Source of the DNA: a virus
Strand: one strand, 5' to 3'
Length of the DNA stretch: 64,000 nt
Virus record (IMG/VR): IMGVR_UViG_3300030107_002709
Coordinates: 62,001 to 126,000 of that record
In this document: positions 1 through 8,038 of the stretch, one piece after another
Layout of the letters: each line of letters starts with the position of its first letter
Position numbering within the stretch: position 1 is the stretch's first letter
Notes under the pieces: generated by a model
The model's input: the letters and a program-made list of their open reading frames with translations, nothing else
The model's database searches: none
What the model was told of the DNA's origin: nothing
Program-made: the position numbers and the translations under genes

Positions 1-402
1 TGCCCTACCATCTACATACCAATTACGTATAATTTCATGGGCTTTCATATCAAAACCGAGAAGACGCTTGATGTAATCAAACTCTTCTCGGATCCTTTTC
101 TTTACGGAAGCTCCCACTTCCAAATTTGTTAAATCAATTTGTACACAGGTATCGTTAAGGTCATTAACCACAAACTCGTTAACAATATCATCAACAGCTG
201 AATCACATTCTGGGTGGAGGGACATATCCCTATACCTTTTTATGAGATCAAACTCGTTTCTTGCCTGTGCATCAGTTTCAACATATGTGCCAAAATAACC
301 ACCTGCTGCTACGGCAACTCCGTCTTCAGCATTTGGAGGAACGGGAGATTGACCCTTCCGTTCCCCTTTCTTGTTAATTTGGAATCCAAATAGTTGACTC
401 AT
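1..402 (-). CDS. gp20: Portal vertex protein gp20 (N-terminal part, runs off the window edge)
   Basis: The first 134 residues of a T4-type portal protein are readable from an ATG at 402 to the window edge. Portal forms the dodecameric ring at one head vertex through which DNA is packaged and to which the neck attaches. The fragment begins MSQLFGFQINKKGERKG and contains RRYRDM-type and HPECDSAVDDIVNE segments typical of cyanophage gp20. It follows gp19 in T4 order, and a perfect late promoter lies 27 bases upstream. No Shine-Dalgarno sequence is obvious. Only the N-terminus is present because of the window boundary, not because the gene is broken. Confidence 0.93.
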   Translation of the reverse strand, partial: MSQLFGFQINKKGERKGQSPVPPNAEDGVAVAAGGYFGTYVETDAQARNEFDLIKRYRDMSLHPECDSAVDDIVNEFVVNDLNDTCVQIDLTNLEVGASVKKRIREEFDYIKRLLGFDMKAHEIIRNWYVDGRA

Positions 403-428
403 TATATTATTCGTCTAACCAACTATAC

Positions 429-436
429 TATTTATA
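429..436 (-). promoter_or_regulatory. T4-type late promoter (TATAAATA) for gp20
   Basis: The exact octamer TATAAATA on the minus strand lies in the short gp19-gp20 gap, 27 bases before the gp20 start. It matches the T4 and cyanophage late promoter recognised by the gp55-type sigma factor. Confidence 0.8.
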
Positions 437-440
437 CCAG

Positions 441-1064
441 TTAAACCGAGACGGTTTCTTTGATATCTGGAGGAGATGACTCCGCAGATGCCTTAGCTTC
501 TGCTGTCCAGTATGATAGTTGGAACTCAACTGAGAATTCAGAAACCTGATCATTGCTATCGTAAGCTAGATCGATTTGTGAAACACTAGTTGGGAATGCA
601 TGCCAGAGTGTATACTCTCTGATACCACCACCAGAAATAGTACCAGTAGTTGCATTCTTTTCAAGTTGTATAACTGAAAGGTTAGCCATGTAACCCTCAG
701 AACTACTTGTTGGTCTGAATAATGGAGATGCATTATTTTCATGAGAGTTGATCTTAGCCAACCACTCTTCAAAATAAGCACGAATCTTCATGTCTTCATC
801 ATTGATGAATGTTGCAGACCATGTATCGAAGGTGCGATCACCTGCGATTTTTACTGTGCGTCCTCTAAATGGGACTTCTATTACACCCAAGTTAGATGCA
901 GGGAGTGCTGCAGACTTACAAAGAATGTTTACTAGATCCTTATCTAGAACTCCTTTTCCTTGATCAAGCTCACTAGGCCAGTTAACACTGACCTGATACA
1001 TATTGGGTTTAACACCCTGTTTGATCTTATTAAGGAACTGTGATACGTTTGAATTAATAGCCAT
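441..1064 (-). CDS. gp19: Tail tube protein gp19
   Basis: A 207-aa protein, longer than T4 gp19 (163 aa). Hexamers of this protein stack to form the rigid inner tube of the contractile tail, inside the gp18 sheath. The sequence shows the tube-protein pattern of an N-terminal NMYQVSVNWPSE strand, a central FRGRTVKIAGDRTFDTWSAT segment and a C-terminal VSEFSVEFQLSYW strand. The start ATG at 1064 has a good AGGAAGG ribosome-binding site. It lies between gp18 and gp20 as in T4. Assignment is by pattern and position. Confidence 0.92.
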   Translation of the reverse strand: MAINSNVSQFLNKIKQGVKPNMYQVSVNWPSELDQGKGVLDKDLVNILCKSAALPASNLGVIEVPFRGRTVKIAGDRTFDTWSATFINDEDMKIRAYFEEWLAKINSHENNASPLFRPTSSSEGYMANLSVIQLEKNATTGTISGGGIREYTLWHAFPTSVSQIDLAYDSNDQVSEFSVEFQLSYWTAEAKASAESSPPDIKETVSV

Positions 1065-1099
1065 TTTAAATTACCTTCCTACGAGTTTGTGGTTATGGA

Positions 1100-3541
1100 T
1101 TAAGAACGACCTACGACTTCGCTGAAGGAAACTCCAGATCTCGTAGCGACAAATGATAATGTAATGTAGTTGATAGAGCGTGTAGGCTTGATGTAAACCT
1201 CGGCAACAAATTCATTACGGTCAATAACACTAGGTGTATTATTTGACTCATCACATACTACTTGGAAGTCTGTAACACCCCTTCCAGCTTGTACCTCAGA
1301 AAGGTAAGAAGAAAGTGCATTATTGAAACCAGCTCTTGTAGTCTCATCATTTTGTTCAAATATAACTGCCTTAGCAAGTGCTTCTGCTCTCTCCTCAATA
1401 TTGATGAAGAGTCTACGAACATTAATTCTGTCGAATGCAGAAGGTGAAGATAGTGCAGTCTTATCACCAAATAGTGTGATGCCTTGACCAGGGAAAGAAA
1501 CAATTGGGTTGATTCTATTCTGATAAAGTTCATCTCTATCTGCTGAAGTTGGGTTGTATGCTAGTTTAATAGCATTACGTACTCCACCTCGTGTAAGTCC
1601 TGCAGGTGAGAACCAGTCATCAAGTGTTGTAGAAGTTGCAACACATAGACCAGCAACATCTCCGTTGCAAGGAACATAACGATACTTATCATTGAAACGA
1701 TCATAGAAATACTTATAACCGCTATCAAATACTGCGTATGAAGAAGAACTTAATGTTGAGAAGAAGTTAACTGTGTTATCCTTCTGATCTTTCCTTGAAA
1801 GAGCAACAGTTCCAGAAACCTGAGCACCTTTGTGTGCAGAAACGAATGCGATAGCATCTTTTCTTAGGTTAGCAGTAGTGATACATGCAGCAGCTTTCAA
1901 CTTAGAATCTGCTTCAGTTCCCATTGAACCACCCATAAGGATGAAGTTAACATCAACTGTCTCTGTATCATTAAACTCTTGAAGACCTGTACTAAACTCT
2001 GCAGTTGTATATGCATAGTCATCAGTACCACCTGCAAGTGCTGTATTAACAACACCGAAGAGTTGTAGTTTCTGACCAGAAGTTCCAGCAGTACCAGCAC
2101 TACCAACAGCAAGTCCAGCACCAGCAGTGCTAGGATTGTGTGAAGCAGCTACGTGATCACCGAAGTAAACGTAGTTAGAAACTTCCTTAACATATGTTGG
2201 ATAGTAAGAAGAAGCTCCTTCTGATGTTTTACCATCACTAAACTTAGAAAGATACTGTAGTCTTTCAACAACAGTTTTTGTTGATCTCTCTACAACACCA
2301 ATATGAACTTCGTCATAAGATAGTCCTAAGTTTGCAGCGAATGCAGAAGTACCAGGACGAGGACCGATAGCAGATAGACTTATCTTACCATCATCAGCAG
2401 CAGACTTAGTACCGTCTGTGTTTGTATTAGTCCACCAGTCTTCTACTGTAACAGCGATTGTTGTATCTTGAACTGCAGAAACATCTACTGTACCTGAAGA
2501 TCCACCAGACTGAGTAACTGATAGTGTATCACCAACAACATATCCAGAACCAGGATCATTAGTGTTAACAGTAACAGTAGTGATTGCTCCCCTTACAGAT
2601 GTAATAGTTACTTGTGCGTTGTTACCACCACCAGTAATTGTAACTACATCGTTAACTTGGTATTGACCGTCACCAGCAGCAGCAACAGATACACTATCAA
2701 CAACACCACCAGTAGAAGTGAAGTCGAGTGTAAGACCTGATCCATTACCACCTGTAGTAGCAACTGCAGTACCTGAAGCACCGTATGTTGAACCACCATT
2801 TGAAACTGTTAAACCTTCTGGGTTACCAGTTGTTACTACGATATCTACCTTAGCACCACTTCCTGTACCACCTGTTGTGGCAAGAGATGTTGCTGTTGTG
2901 TATCCAGTACCAGCATTGTTAATTGTCACACCACTTGCTCGACCTGTGTCGGGAGTGTCGAGAGTATCAGAGGAAGTAACACGAACTGTAGGATCATTCA
3001 GTATAACAGCACCAGTTAATGATCCAGCATCCCAAGAAAGAACCTCAGCTGCTTTACCAGAACTGAATGTTAAGTTTGTTCCAGCTCCAATTCCTGCAGG
3101 TGCAGAAGCGAAAGTAACATACTGATCAGCACCACGGTCTGCTACAACGACATCATAGTCGTTACCCCAAATACCTGGAGTTTGAGCTGCCCATTTCCAT
3201 GCTGGAGTTGTGCCTTCTACACGTGATTCGTAGTCTACCTTATTCCTAATAATTGCTGCAGCACCAGCGTTAACTGCTCCTGTCTCGGCTCTTACCACTG
3301 AAAGGCGACCACCGTAGTTTAAAAATTCTGAAGCTACAAAGAAATCATCAGCATTAGAATCACCTGGTGATCCAAATGTATCTACTAATTCCCTTTGTGA
3401 AGCTATCGTGGTGATTTGTCCGACTGGACCCTTTTGGAATGTTGAAACTACTGCAGCAGTATTTGAAGCAGCATTAACAACAGTACCAGTTGTAAGGTCT
3501 CTTTCCTTGACAATAACACCAGGCGAGATTTGACTTGCCAT
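1100..3541 (-). CDS. gp18: Contractile tail sheath protein gp18
   Basis: An 813-aa sheath protein, against 659 aa in T4. It polymerises around the gp19 tube and contracts on infection. The N-terminus (SPGVIVKERDLT, residues 6-17) and the C-terminal domain (roughly residues 690-813, with NIEERAEALAKAVIFEQND) are classic sheath regions. An insertion at about residues 200-365 is rich in Gly, Thr, Ser and Val and carries glycine-tyrosine modules such as GTGYTTATS and GSGYVVGDTL, which recur in gp14, gp8, gp10-like and gp7 here. The insertion probably forms a surface domain. Early stop or frameshift is not seen. Confidence 0.95.
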   Translation of the reverse strand: MASQISPGVIVKERDLTTGTVVNAASNTAAVVSTFQKGPVGQITTIASQRELVDTFGSPGDSNADDFFVASEFLNYGGRLSVVRAETGAVNAGAAAIIRNKVDYESRVEGTTPAWKWAAQTPGIWGNDYDVVVADRGADQYVTFASAPAGIGAGTNLTFSSGKAAEVLSWDAGSLTGAVILNDPTVRVTSSDTLDTPDTGRASGVTINNAGTGYTTATSLATTGGTGSGAKVDIVVTTGNPEGLTVSNGGSTYGASGTAVATTGGNGSGLTLDFTSTGGVVDSVSVAAAGDGQYQVNDVVTITGGGNNAQVTITSVRGAITTVTVNTNDPGSGYVVGDTLSVTQSGGSSGTVDVSAVQDTTIAVTVEDWWTNTNTDGTKSAADDGKISLSAIGPRPGTSAFAANLGLSYDEVHIGVVERSTKTVVERLQYLSKFSDGKTSEGASSYYPTYVKEVSNYVYFGDHVAASHNPSTAGAGLAVGSAGTAGTSGQKLQLFGVVNTALAGGTDDYAYTTAEFSTGLQEFNDTETVDVNFILMGGSMGTEADSKLKAAACITTANLRKDAIAFVSAHKGAQVSGTVALSRKDQKDNTVNFFSTLSSSSYAVFDSGYKYFYDRFNDKYRYVPCNGDVAGLCVATSTTLDDWFSPAGLTRGGVRNAIKLAYNPTSADRDELYQNRINPIVSFPGQGITLFGDKTALSSPSAFDRINVRRLFINIEERAEALAKAVIFEQNDETTRAGFNNALSSYLSEVQAGRGVTDFQVVCDESNNTPSVIDRNEFVAEVYIKPTRSINYITLSFVATRSGVSFSEVVGRS

Positions 3542-3584
3542 GTTTAGTTACTCCCGATAAATGATCGCTAAAATTGTCTATACT

Positions 3585-3592
3585 TATTTAGA
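3585..3592 (-). promoter_or_regulatory. Probable late promoter variant (TCTAAATA) for gp18
   Basis: TCTAAATA on the minus strand, 44 bases before the gp18 start, differs from TATAAATA at one position. It sits in the 87-base gap between the zinc-finger microprotein and gp18, where a late promoter would be expected. Confidence 0.5.
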
Positions 3593-3628
3593 AAATAGTA
3601 ACTCTCAGACGGGGAAACAATGCATGAA

Positions 3629-3859
3629 CTACCAGTCTGGATACATCCAATCCCTATGTGGGTTCTTATTCTTTCTGGTTTTCACTACTCTTTCGACTGT
3701 ACACACCTTACATTCATATGAATATGAGGAAGCCAACCTACTTCTATTCTTTCTTATCAAGTAAAAATCACTCAATAGATCTTTTGTTCTTCCACAAGAT
3801 CTACATTTCCTTTGCTTAAACAGCAAGTGTTCTAAGTCAAACTGCTGTTCTAAATCCAT
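3629..3859 (-). CDS. Small zinc-ribbon-like protein
   Basis: A 76-aa basic protein with two CxxC pairs, CRSCG near residue 20 and CKVCT near residue 50, separated by a KTKDLLSDFY-like segment. This spacing is typical of the small zinc-binding domain found in phage recombination endonuclease VII-like and related HNH proteins, but no nuclease core follows, so only metal or nucleic-acid binding is inferred. The ATG at 3859 overlaps the TGA of gp17 (TGATG), which favours translational coupling; an in-frame GTG one codon upstream (3862) is the alternative. It sits between gp17 and gp18. Confidence 0.7.
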   Translation of the reverse strand: MDLEQQFDLEHLLFKQRKCRSCGRTKDLLSDFYLIRKNRSRLASSYSYECKVCTVERVVKTRKNKNPHRDWMYPDW

Positions 3860-5511
3860 CACCTATCAGGAAGCATATAGGTTACGTCTTCTTGTGTAGT
3901 ACCATATTCCCAGATGGATCCATCTTCTATAAATGAATCATCACCTAGTCCATCATCAATAAATCCAAATGGAGCCATGTCCTGTTCTATCTGATTGCGT
4001 TGTTCCTCATATATTCTTCTACGAACATCTTGATCAGTCATCTCCTTGAAATACTCTTGCATACACAACCATGCAAAGAGAACCATACACATTACTAAGT
4101 CATCATGGTATCCTTCATCTGCTTCCCATGCTTGCTTTCTCTGAATGAAAGTTGTAAGCTCTTGTAGTATATGGAAGTCTTTGAATGTTAATTTATCTTC
4201 TTCTAGTATTGCTTTAAGGTTAGCACAACCTTGCTTCTTCACAGTGATGCTCATCTTAACACCTAACTGTGTCTTGTTACCTGAGAACCCTTGACCTACT
4301 ATCTGACCAGCTCTACCTCTCATAGCACACATGAGTACATTAGGATACTCAAGGTCATAGTTTAGTGTTGCTGCTATACTATCTCCTATATCATTTACTT
4401 CGACAAGTATATAAGGTAAGTTATATTCCTTTGCTACTTGGAATATGACTGAAGGAAACATGACAGGCTTAATCTCATTATCACGGTATTTGGCAACAAT
4501 TTTATACGGGAGAGTGGTGATATCAAACACGATGAAAGCACTATAGTCGCCACCAATTCCTCTGGCAACGTCCACAGTAATAATGTATTCATGATTCTCT
4601 TGCACTCGTTCGTATACGTCAAGTCCTGCATTGCTTATTAATGGTTCTTCAAATGGGATAGCTTGTAACTTAGATGGTGATATCAATGTATCAGCAGATC
4701 CAAGGAAGTCACACTCAAACTCTTGTGCGAACTGTCTCTTGGACGTGTTCTTCATTGTCTCTTCTTTCCACTTAGCATCTCTGCCTGGAACTTGAGACCA
4801 GTGTACTTCATTAGTAGTATAACCATTCTTACCATTCCTAGCATCTTCCCACATCTTATAGAAGTGGTTCATACCATTAGGAGTGGAGATGATAATTACT
4901 TTCGTTGATTTACCAGAAGTAATAGTAGGATAAACAGATGCAAAGAATTGTTCTGCAACATGGTTCGGAACGAACGCAAACTCATCGAGGAAGAGGATAT
5001 TGAACGACATGCCTCGGACAGCACTTGCAGACGTAGAAGCAGCCAGTATCTTTGATCCATTTTCGAGTTCGACATTACCTTTGTTCCATACTAAAATTCC
5101 ATGTTGTAACCACTTAGGCAGGTTCTCATACGCCAATTGAAGTCTTCCAAGTAGTTCTCTAGCAGTAGAAGCTTTGTTTGCTAGGATACCGATATTAACA
5201 CTATCATTGAAAATAGCATAGTGTAGAAGGTAAGCAACAACAGTTGTAGATTTACCAGTCTGACGAGGGAGTTTTGCAATGTTGAATCTGTTTTCATGAA
5301 AGTCCATCAAGATTTTCTTTTGAAAATCATACATGGAGAAAGGTACAAGACCCTCATCCAAGTTGATAATCTGCATATACTTCGTAGCAAAGTATAGTGG
5401 ATCACTCTTACACTTAATCCACTCCTCTACTTGTTCTTTTGTGAATTGTATCTCAGTACCAGCCTTCTTCAGGTTGGGGTTACCTAAGTATACATCAGTT
5501 GCAATAGCCAT
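3859..5511 (-). CDS. gp17: Terminase large subunit gp17 (packaging ATPase-nuclease)
   Basis: A 550-aa large terminase, against 610 aa in T4. It docks on the portal, hydrolyses ATP to pump DNA into the prohead and cuts the concatemer. Visible motifs are Walker A RQTGKST (residues 83-89), Walker B ILFLDE (172-177), coupling motif STPNG (209-213), and the RNase H-like nuclease with acidic residues in TVDVARG (D314), VEVND (E371/D374) and HDDLVM (D470/D471). All catalytic residues appear present. The start at 5511 overlaps the end of the NifU-like gene by one base, indicating coupled translation within the late operon. Confidence 0.97.
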   Translation of the reverse strand: MAIATDVYLGNPNLKKAGTEIQFTKEQVEEWIKCKSDPLYFATKYMQIINLDEGLVPFSMYDFQKKILMDFHENRFNIAKLPRQTGKSTTVVAYLLHYAIFNDSVNIGILANKASTARELLGRLQLAYENLPKWLQHGILVWNKGNVELENGSKILAASTSASAVRGMSFNILFLDEFAFVPNHVAEQFFASVYPTITSGKSTKVIIISTPNGMNHFYKMWEDARNGKNGYTTNEVHWSQVPGRDAKWKEETMKNTSKRQFAQEFECDFLGSADTLISPSKLQAIPFEEPLISNAGLDVYERVQENHEYIITVDVARGIGGDYSAFIVFDITTLPYKIVAKYRDNEIKPVMFPSVIFQVAKEYNLPYILVEVNDIGDSIAATLNYDLEYPNVLMCAMRGRAGQIVGQGFSGNKTQLGVKMSITVKKQGCANLKAILEEDKLTFKDFHILQELTTFIQRKQAWEADEGYHDDLVMCMVLFAWLCMQEYFKEMTDQDVRRRIYEEQRNQIEQDMAPFGFIDDGLGDDSFIEDGSIWEYGTTQEDVTYMLPDR

Positions 5512-5741
5512 TATAATACCTGTACAACACCTTTAACATCAGGAATCTCTTCCATCAGTTTACGTTCTATGCCTTGCTTTAAAGTCATAGTACTCATAGC
5601 ACATGTCTCACATGCACCACCTAACTTTACTTTAACATACCCATCTTCTATATCATAAAGTTGAAGGTATCCACCATCAGCTTCAATATAAGGAACAAGT
5701 TCCTCTAATACTATGAGTACATTTTCTTCAGAGAGTTCCAT
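5511..5741 (-). CDS. NifU-like C-terminal domain Fe-S carrier protein
   Basis: A 76-aa protein that is essentially a stand-alone NifU C-terminal domain. It shows the PYIEADGG motif (residues 18-24) and the CETC motif (C44 and C47) that in this family binds a labile Fe-S cluster for transfer to client proteins. In cyanobacteria the same domain (NfuA) supplies clusters, including to photosystem I. The phage copy is therefore a plausible auxiliary metabolic gene, or it may supply an Fe-S phage enzyme; nothing here decides which. It overlaps the nuclease upstream by 14 bases and gp17 downstream by one base. Confidence 0.88.
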   Translation of the reverse strand: MELSEENVLIVLEELVPYIEADGGYLQLYDIEDGYVKVKLGGACETCAMSTMTLKQGIERKLMEEIPDVKGVVQVL

Positions 5742-6183
5742 GTTCTCTCCTTATTTCTCTTAGTTCTTCAAAGTCTTTTTGTTTCTTACCACCATCATAC
5801 TCCCAAGCATACCCTTCGGTAATCATTTGCTCGTTGAGTGAGATGTCTGATTCCCCAATGTATAGCCAGCCCAGAAGGCGACCATACTTGCCGACCCCAC
5901 CAACAAGCTCAGTCCTAATAACCAATTCGTCATCACCCTTAATAGCATCTGCGAGATGTCCCTTGAGCCATTCTGTTGCATCGATTCCAAGTGCTTTCTC
6001 TTCTTTATCACGGGTTCTCTTCTCTGGGGTGTCCACTCCAGCAATCCTTACCCGTTCTTTTTTGAATAAATCGAAACCAAGATCTATTGTGACATCTATC
6101 GTGTCTCCGTCTAATACTCGGTTGATCTTGGTAACTCGGAAATTGTAACAACTCTTCCGACTTGGGGGTGTCATCTTGCCCAT
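5728..6183 (-). CDS. Thermonuclease (SNase-like) family nuclease
   Basis: A 151-aa SNase-fold protein. Using residue numbers from a TTG five codons upstream of the chosen ATG, the active-site set is readable: VLDGDTID (D30/D32), RVRIAGVDTPE (R51, D56, E59) and YGRLLGWL (R107), matching the Asp-Arg-Glu-Arg chemistry of staphylococcal nuclease. It probably cleaves DNA or RNA with calcium. No signal peptide is visible, so it should act in the infected cell. The ATG at 6183 is preferred over the TTG at 6198 that extends the frame. Its 3' end overlaps the NifU-like gene. Confidence 0.87.
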   Translation of the reverse strand: MGKMTPPSRKSCYNFRVTKINRVLDGDTIDVTIDLGFDLFKKERVRIAGVDTPEKRTRDKEEKALGIDATEWLKGHLADAIKGDDELVIRTELVGGVGKYGRLLGWLYIGESDISLNEQMITEGYAWEYDGGKKQKDFEELREIRREHGTL

Positions 6184-6230
6184 ATTCAAATTCTTCAAGT
6201 GTATTATTTAGCATCTCCTCTACAGGAGTT

Positions 6231-6416
6231 CTATCCTTCTGGGACTGGTGATCCCTGATCTGTTGAATCAACGTGTTCGGATTCAGAGGAGAAGTGACTA
6301 TTAATACTGGGGTTAGGATACCAATCATCGTATTTAAAAATCCAATATATCGATATACCTACTGCTATTAGTAGGATACCAATCATAATATTTATTGACC
6401 AAACGACCTCGGACAT
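6231..6416 (-). CDS. Small single-span membrane protein, possibly frameshifted
   Basis: A 61-aa product with one hydrophobic helix (residues about 8-26, INIMIGILLIAVGISIYW) followed by a polar Ser/Glu-rich tail. No family is recognised. The tail after about residue 36 looks less protein-like than the overlapping frame beginning at 6328, which continues with segments such as RTPVEEMLNNTLEEFEYG until the nuclease start. The gene may therefore be two halves of one membrane protein split by a frameshift; see findings. It follows the DUF1257 gene in the accessory island. Confidence 0.55.
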   Translation of the reverse strand: MSEVVWSINIMIGILLIAVGISIYWIFKYDDWYPNPSINSHFSSESEHVDSTDQGSPVPEG

Positions 6417-6423
6417 AAGTGGA

Positions 6424-6807
6424 TTACCCTACCCATCTATTAACAACTAGTTCTATTGATCCATCATCCATCTCCCATTCTTCTTCTACTTGGAATCCCA
6501 TATCTTTAACTGTATTATGTACAGTCATTCTAGCATACTGCTGAGTAACCTTATCTACAAATCTCTTTGGTGGAACTGGATCCCTCCAAGTTTGTATATC
6601 AGCTACCAACTCATATACACCTTCTGAATTTCTACGAAATCCAATATCATTCCCTATAGCAACATCAACCTTTACCTTTTCATGTTGATGGTCTAGTGGA
6701 TTTATTAACTCTTGATCTTCCTGTACATCATACTGAAGAAGCTGAAGTGCTTCTATGAGTTCAGGTTTGTTCTTCAATTTTGTTTTGATTGTGCTGAAGT
6801 GCGACAT
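6424..6807 (-). CDS. DUF1257 (Ycf35-like) protein
   Basis: A 127-aa protein beginning MSHFSTIKTKLKNKPEL, the hallmark start of DUF1257/Ycf35, a family of cyanobacteria and plastids. Conserved segments GNDIGFRRNSEGVYELVAD and WEMDDGSIELVVNRW are present. The family's function is unknown. An upstream in-frame ATG at 6867 would add 20 residues that do not resemble the family, so 6807 is chosen. It overlaps the DUF2997 gene upstream by 47 bases; these two families are also neighbours in cyanobacteria, so the pair was probably acquired together from a host. Confidence 0.85.
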   Translation of the reverse strand: MSHFSTIKTKLKNKPELIEALQLLQYDVQEDQELINPLDHQHEKVKVDVAIGNDIGFRRNSEGVYELVADIQTWRDPVPPKRFVDKVTQQYARMTVHNTVKDMGFQVEEEWEMDDGSIELVVNRWVG

Positions 6808-6973
6808 TGTTAGAATAAAATTCGGGTTTAAATTGGCGAGTCTGTAAGACTCCAAGCTTTTCCTCAATCTGTTCTGTCAATGAAATACATTCAGAACGGA
6901 CAGTACCGATAACTTCTTCAGTTACAGTACCGTCTTGTCTGATAGAAAATTTAAGTTTTTGTTGCTCAGGCAT
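6761..6973 (-). CDS. DUF2997 family small protein
   Basis: A 70-aa protein with the DUF2997 pattern: an N-terminal LKFSIRQDGTVTEEVIG hairpin followed by a Cys, a helix (LTEQIEEKLG) and a short tail. The family is uncharacterised and is usually encoded next to DUF1257, as here. The ATG overlaps the end of the preceding microprotein (ATGCCTGA) and its 3' end overlaps DUF1257, so the three are probably translated together. Confidence 0.8.
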   Translation of the reverse strand: MPEQQKLKFSIRQDGTVTEEVIGTVRSECISLTEQIEEKLGVLQTRQFKPEFYSNNVALQHNQNKIEEQT

Positions 6974-7127
6974 CTAGTAAAATATAATCTATTGCGTTTG
7001 GATGGTCATGAAGATAAGGAACATCTTCTATAGCATCCTTACCTGCTTCGTAAGAATTGTCTGCATACTCACAGATTTCATGAGTGTGTAACTCATAGTC
7101 ATGGTAACCAACGGTGTAATGTTTCAT
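6966..7127 (-). CDS. 53-aa conserved microprotein
   Basis: A short ORF beginning MKHYTVGYHDYELHTHEI, rich in His, Tyr and Asp. No domain is assigned. It is supported by tight packing: its ATG overlaps the stop of the gene upstream (ATGA, 7124-7127) and its end overlaps the start of DUF2997. Its sequence looks protein-like throughout, and similar microproteins are usual in T4-like cyanophages (inference from memory, not a search). Confidence 0.72.
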   Translation of the reverse strand: MKHYTVGYHDYELHTHEICEYADNSYEAGKDAIEDVPYLHDHPNAIDYILLDA

Positions 7128-7297
7128 TGGTGAATCGTGCATAGAACACAGTCAGGACATTCATACTCTTGTTGATAGTCATGAAGTTTTTGGAGTAAAT
7201 GTTCGTATTCATCCCACATATATTCAGAACCAGTACGATCCTGATAGCATTCACATGCCTTTATTAAACGACTAATATCTTTTTCATTCAACTGCAT
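7124..7297 (-). CDS. Small protein with C-terminal Cys cluster
   Basis: A 57-aa protein beginning MQLNEKDISRLIKACECY, mostly helical, ending in CPDCVLC followed by TIHQ. The three clustered cysteines plus a C-terminal His could bind zinc. The ATG at 7297 is chosen because AGGA lies at normal ribosome-binding distance; an ATG three codons upstream (7306) has its purine run too close. The 3' end overlaps the next gene by an ATGA. Function unknown. Confidence 0.68.
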   Translation of the reverse strand: MQLNEKDISRLIKACECYQDRTGSEYMWDEYEHLLQKLHDYQQEYECPDCVLCTIHQ

Positions 7298-7319
7298 TTT
7301 AACCATCCTGCCTGTACTA

Positions 7320-8024
7320 TTACTTATACTCGATAGTTGGTTTAGATTTTGTTATGTTCCCTGCTACTAACATTTGAATTTCAGATGCATAAGATACATT
7401 CCAAGACATAACAAATCTATTTTCCTTGGACATATTTTTTTCTGTTTTGTGTTGCAACCATCCTGGAAAGAATAACACATCTCCCGTCTCAACTTTTATT
7501 GGTGTCCATTCCAATCCATCTTGTGCACCAACATCACTAAAATATGCAGGAGATAATGGTTCTCCAAACTTATAAGAAGTTAATGGATTCTTAACTAAAA
7601 GATTTCCACCGTTTGGTGGAACATACAAATAAGCAGCAACCGCCATAAGAACTCCATGATGATTATGTTCTTCAGTATAAGCTCCTTGAGGGTGAACATT
7701 AATCCATGATTTAGCAACTGCTCTTTCACAAGCAGGGTTACAGTGCCATTTATGTACTACTTCTCTAGAAGTTCTTAAAACAAATTTTCCAAAATCATCA
7801 AACTCTGGCCAGGAATGAGGCATAGGATGGTTTGGATCTTGATCTAAAACAACAGAAGTAACACCACCATTTTTTTCTGGTGTGGCCATATTCATTGATT
7901 TTATAAACCTATCTGATGCTTTAAGAGAATCTATAACTTTATGCTTTAACTTATTTTCAAAATCAAAGTCATATTTTGCTCTAAGAATTGTTGGCCAAGG
8001 ATTATATGCTCGTAATTCACTCAT
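7320..8024 (-). CDS. 2OG-Fe(II) oxygenase (TIGR02466-like)
   Basis: A 234-aa putative 2-oxoglutarate and iron dependent dioxygenase. The jelly-roll signature is visible: HNH (H120, H122), a YLYVPPNGGNLLVKNP strand pair, GDVLFFPGWLQH (distal H192) and R203 in ENRFVMSWN, which should bind 2-oxoglutarate. This fits the TIGR02466 family, common in cyanophages. Substrate unknown; peptide, small-molecule or nucleic-acid hydroxylation are all possible. It lies just downstream of gp16 at the start of the accessory island in the late operon. Confidence 0.82.
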   Translation of the reverse strand: MSELRAYNPWPTILRAKYDFDFENKLKHKVIDSLKASDRFIKSMNMATPEKNGGVTSVVLDQDPNHPMPHSWPEFDDFGKFVLRTSREVVHKWHCNPACERAVAKSWINVHPQGAYTEEHNHHGVLMAVAAYLYVPPNGGNLLVKNPLTSYKFGEPLSPAYFSDVGAQDGLEWTPIKVETGDVLFFPGWLQHKTEKNMSKENRFVMSWNVSYASEIQMLVAGNITKSKPTIEYK

Positions 8025-8038
8025 GATTAATATAGTTG

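Noticed and set aside
2718-3125. A 135-aa plus-strand frame opposite gp18
   Set aside because: Pro/Val-rich antisense shadow of the Gly/Thr-rich insertion in gp18; no promoter or ribosome-binding site.
6008-6328. A full separate 106-aa gene
   Set aside because: Its last third lies under the well-supported nuclease frame and looks like noise; only its middle may be real, so it is treated as a possible frameshift instead.
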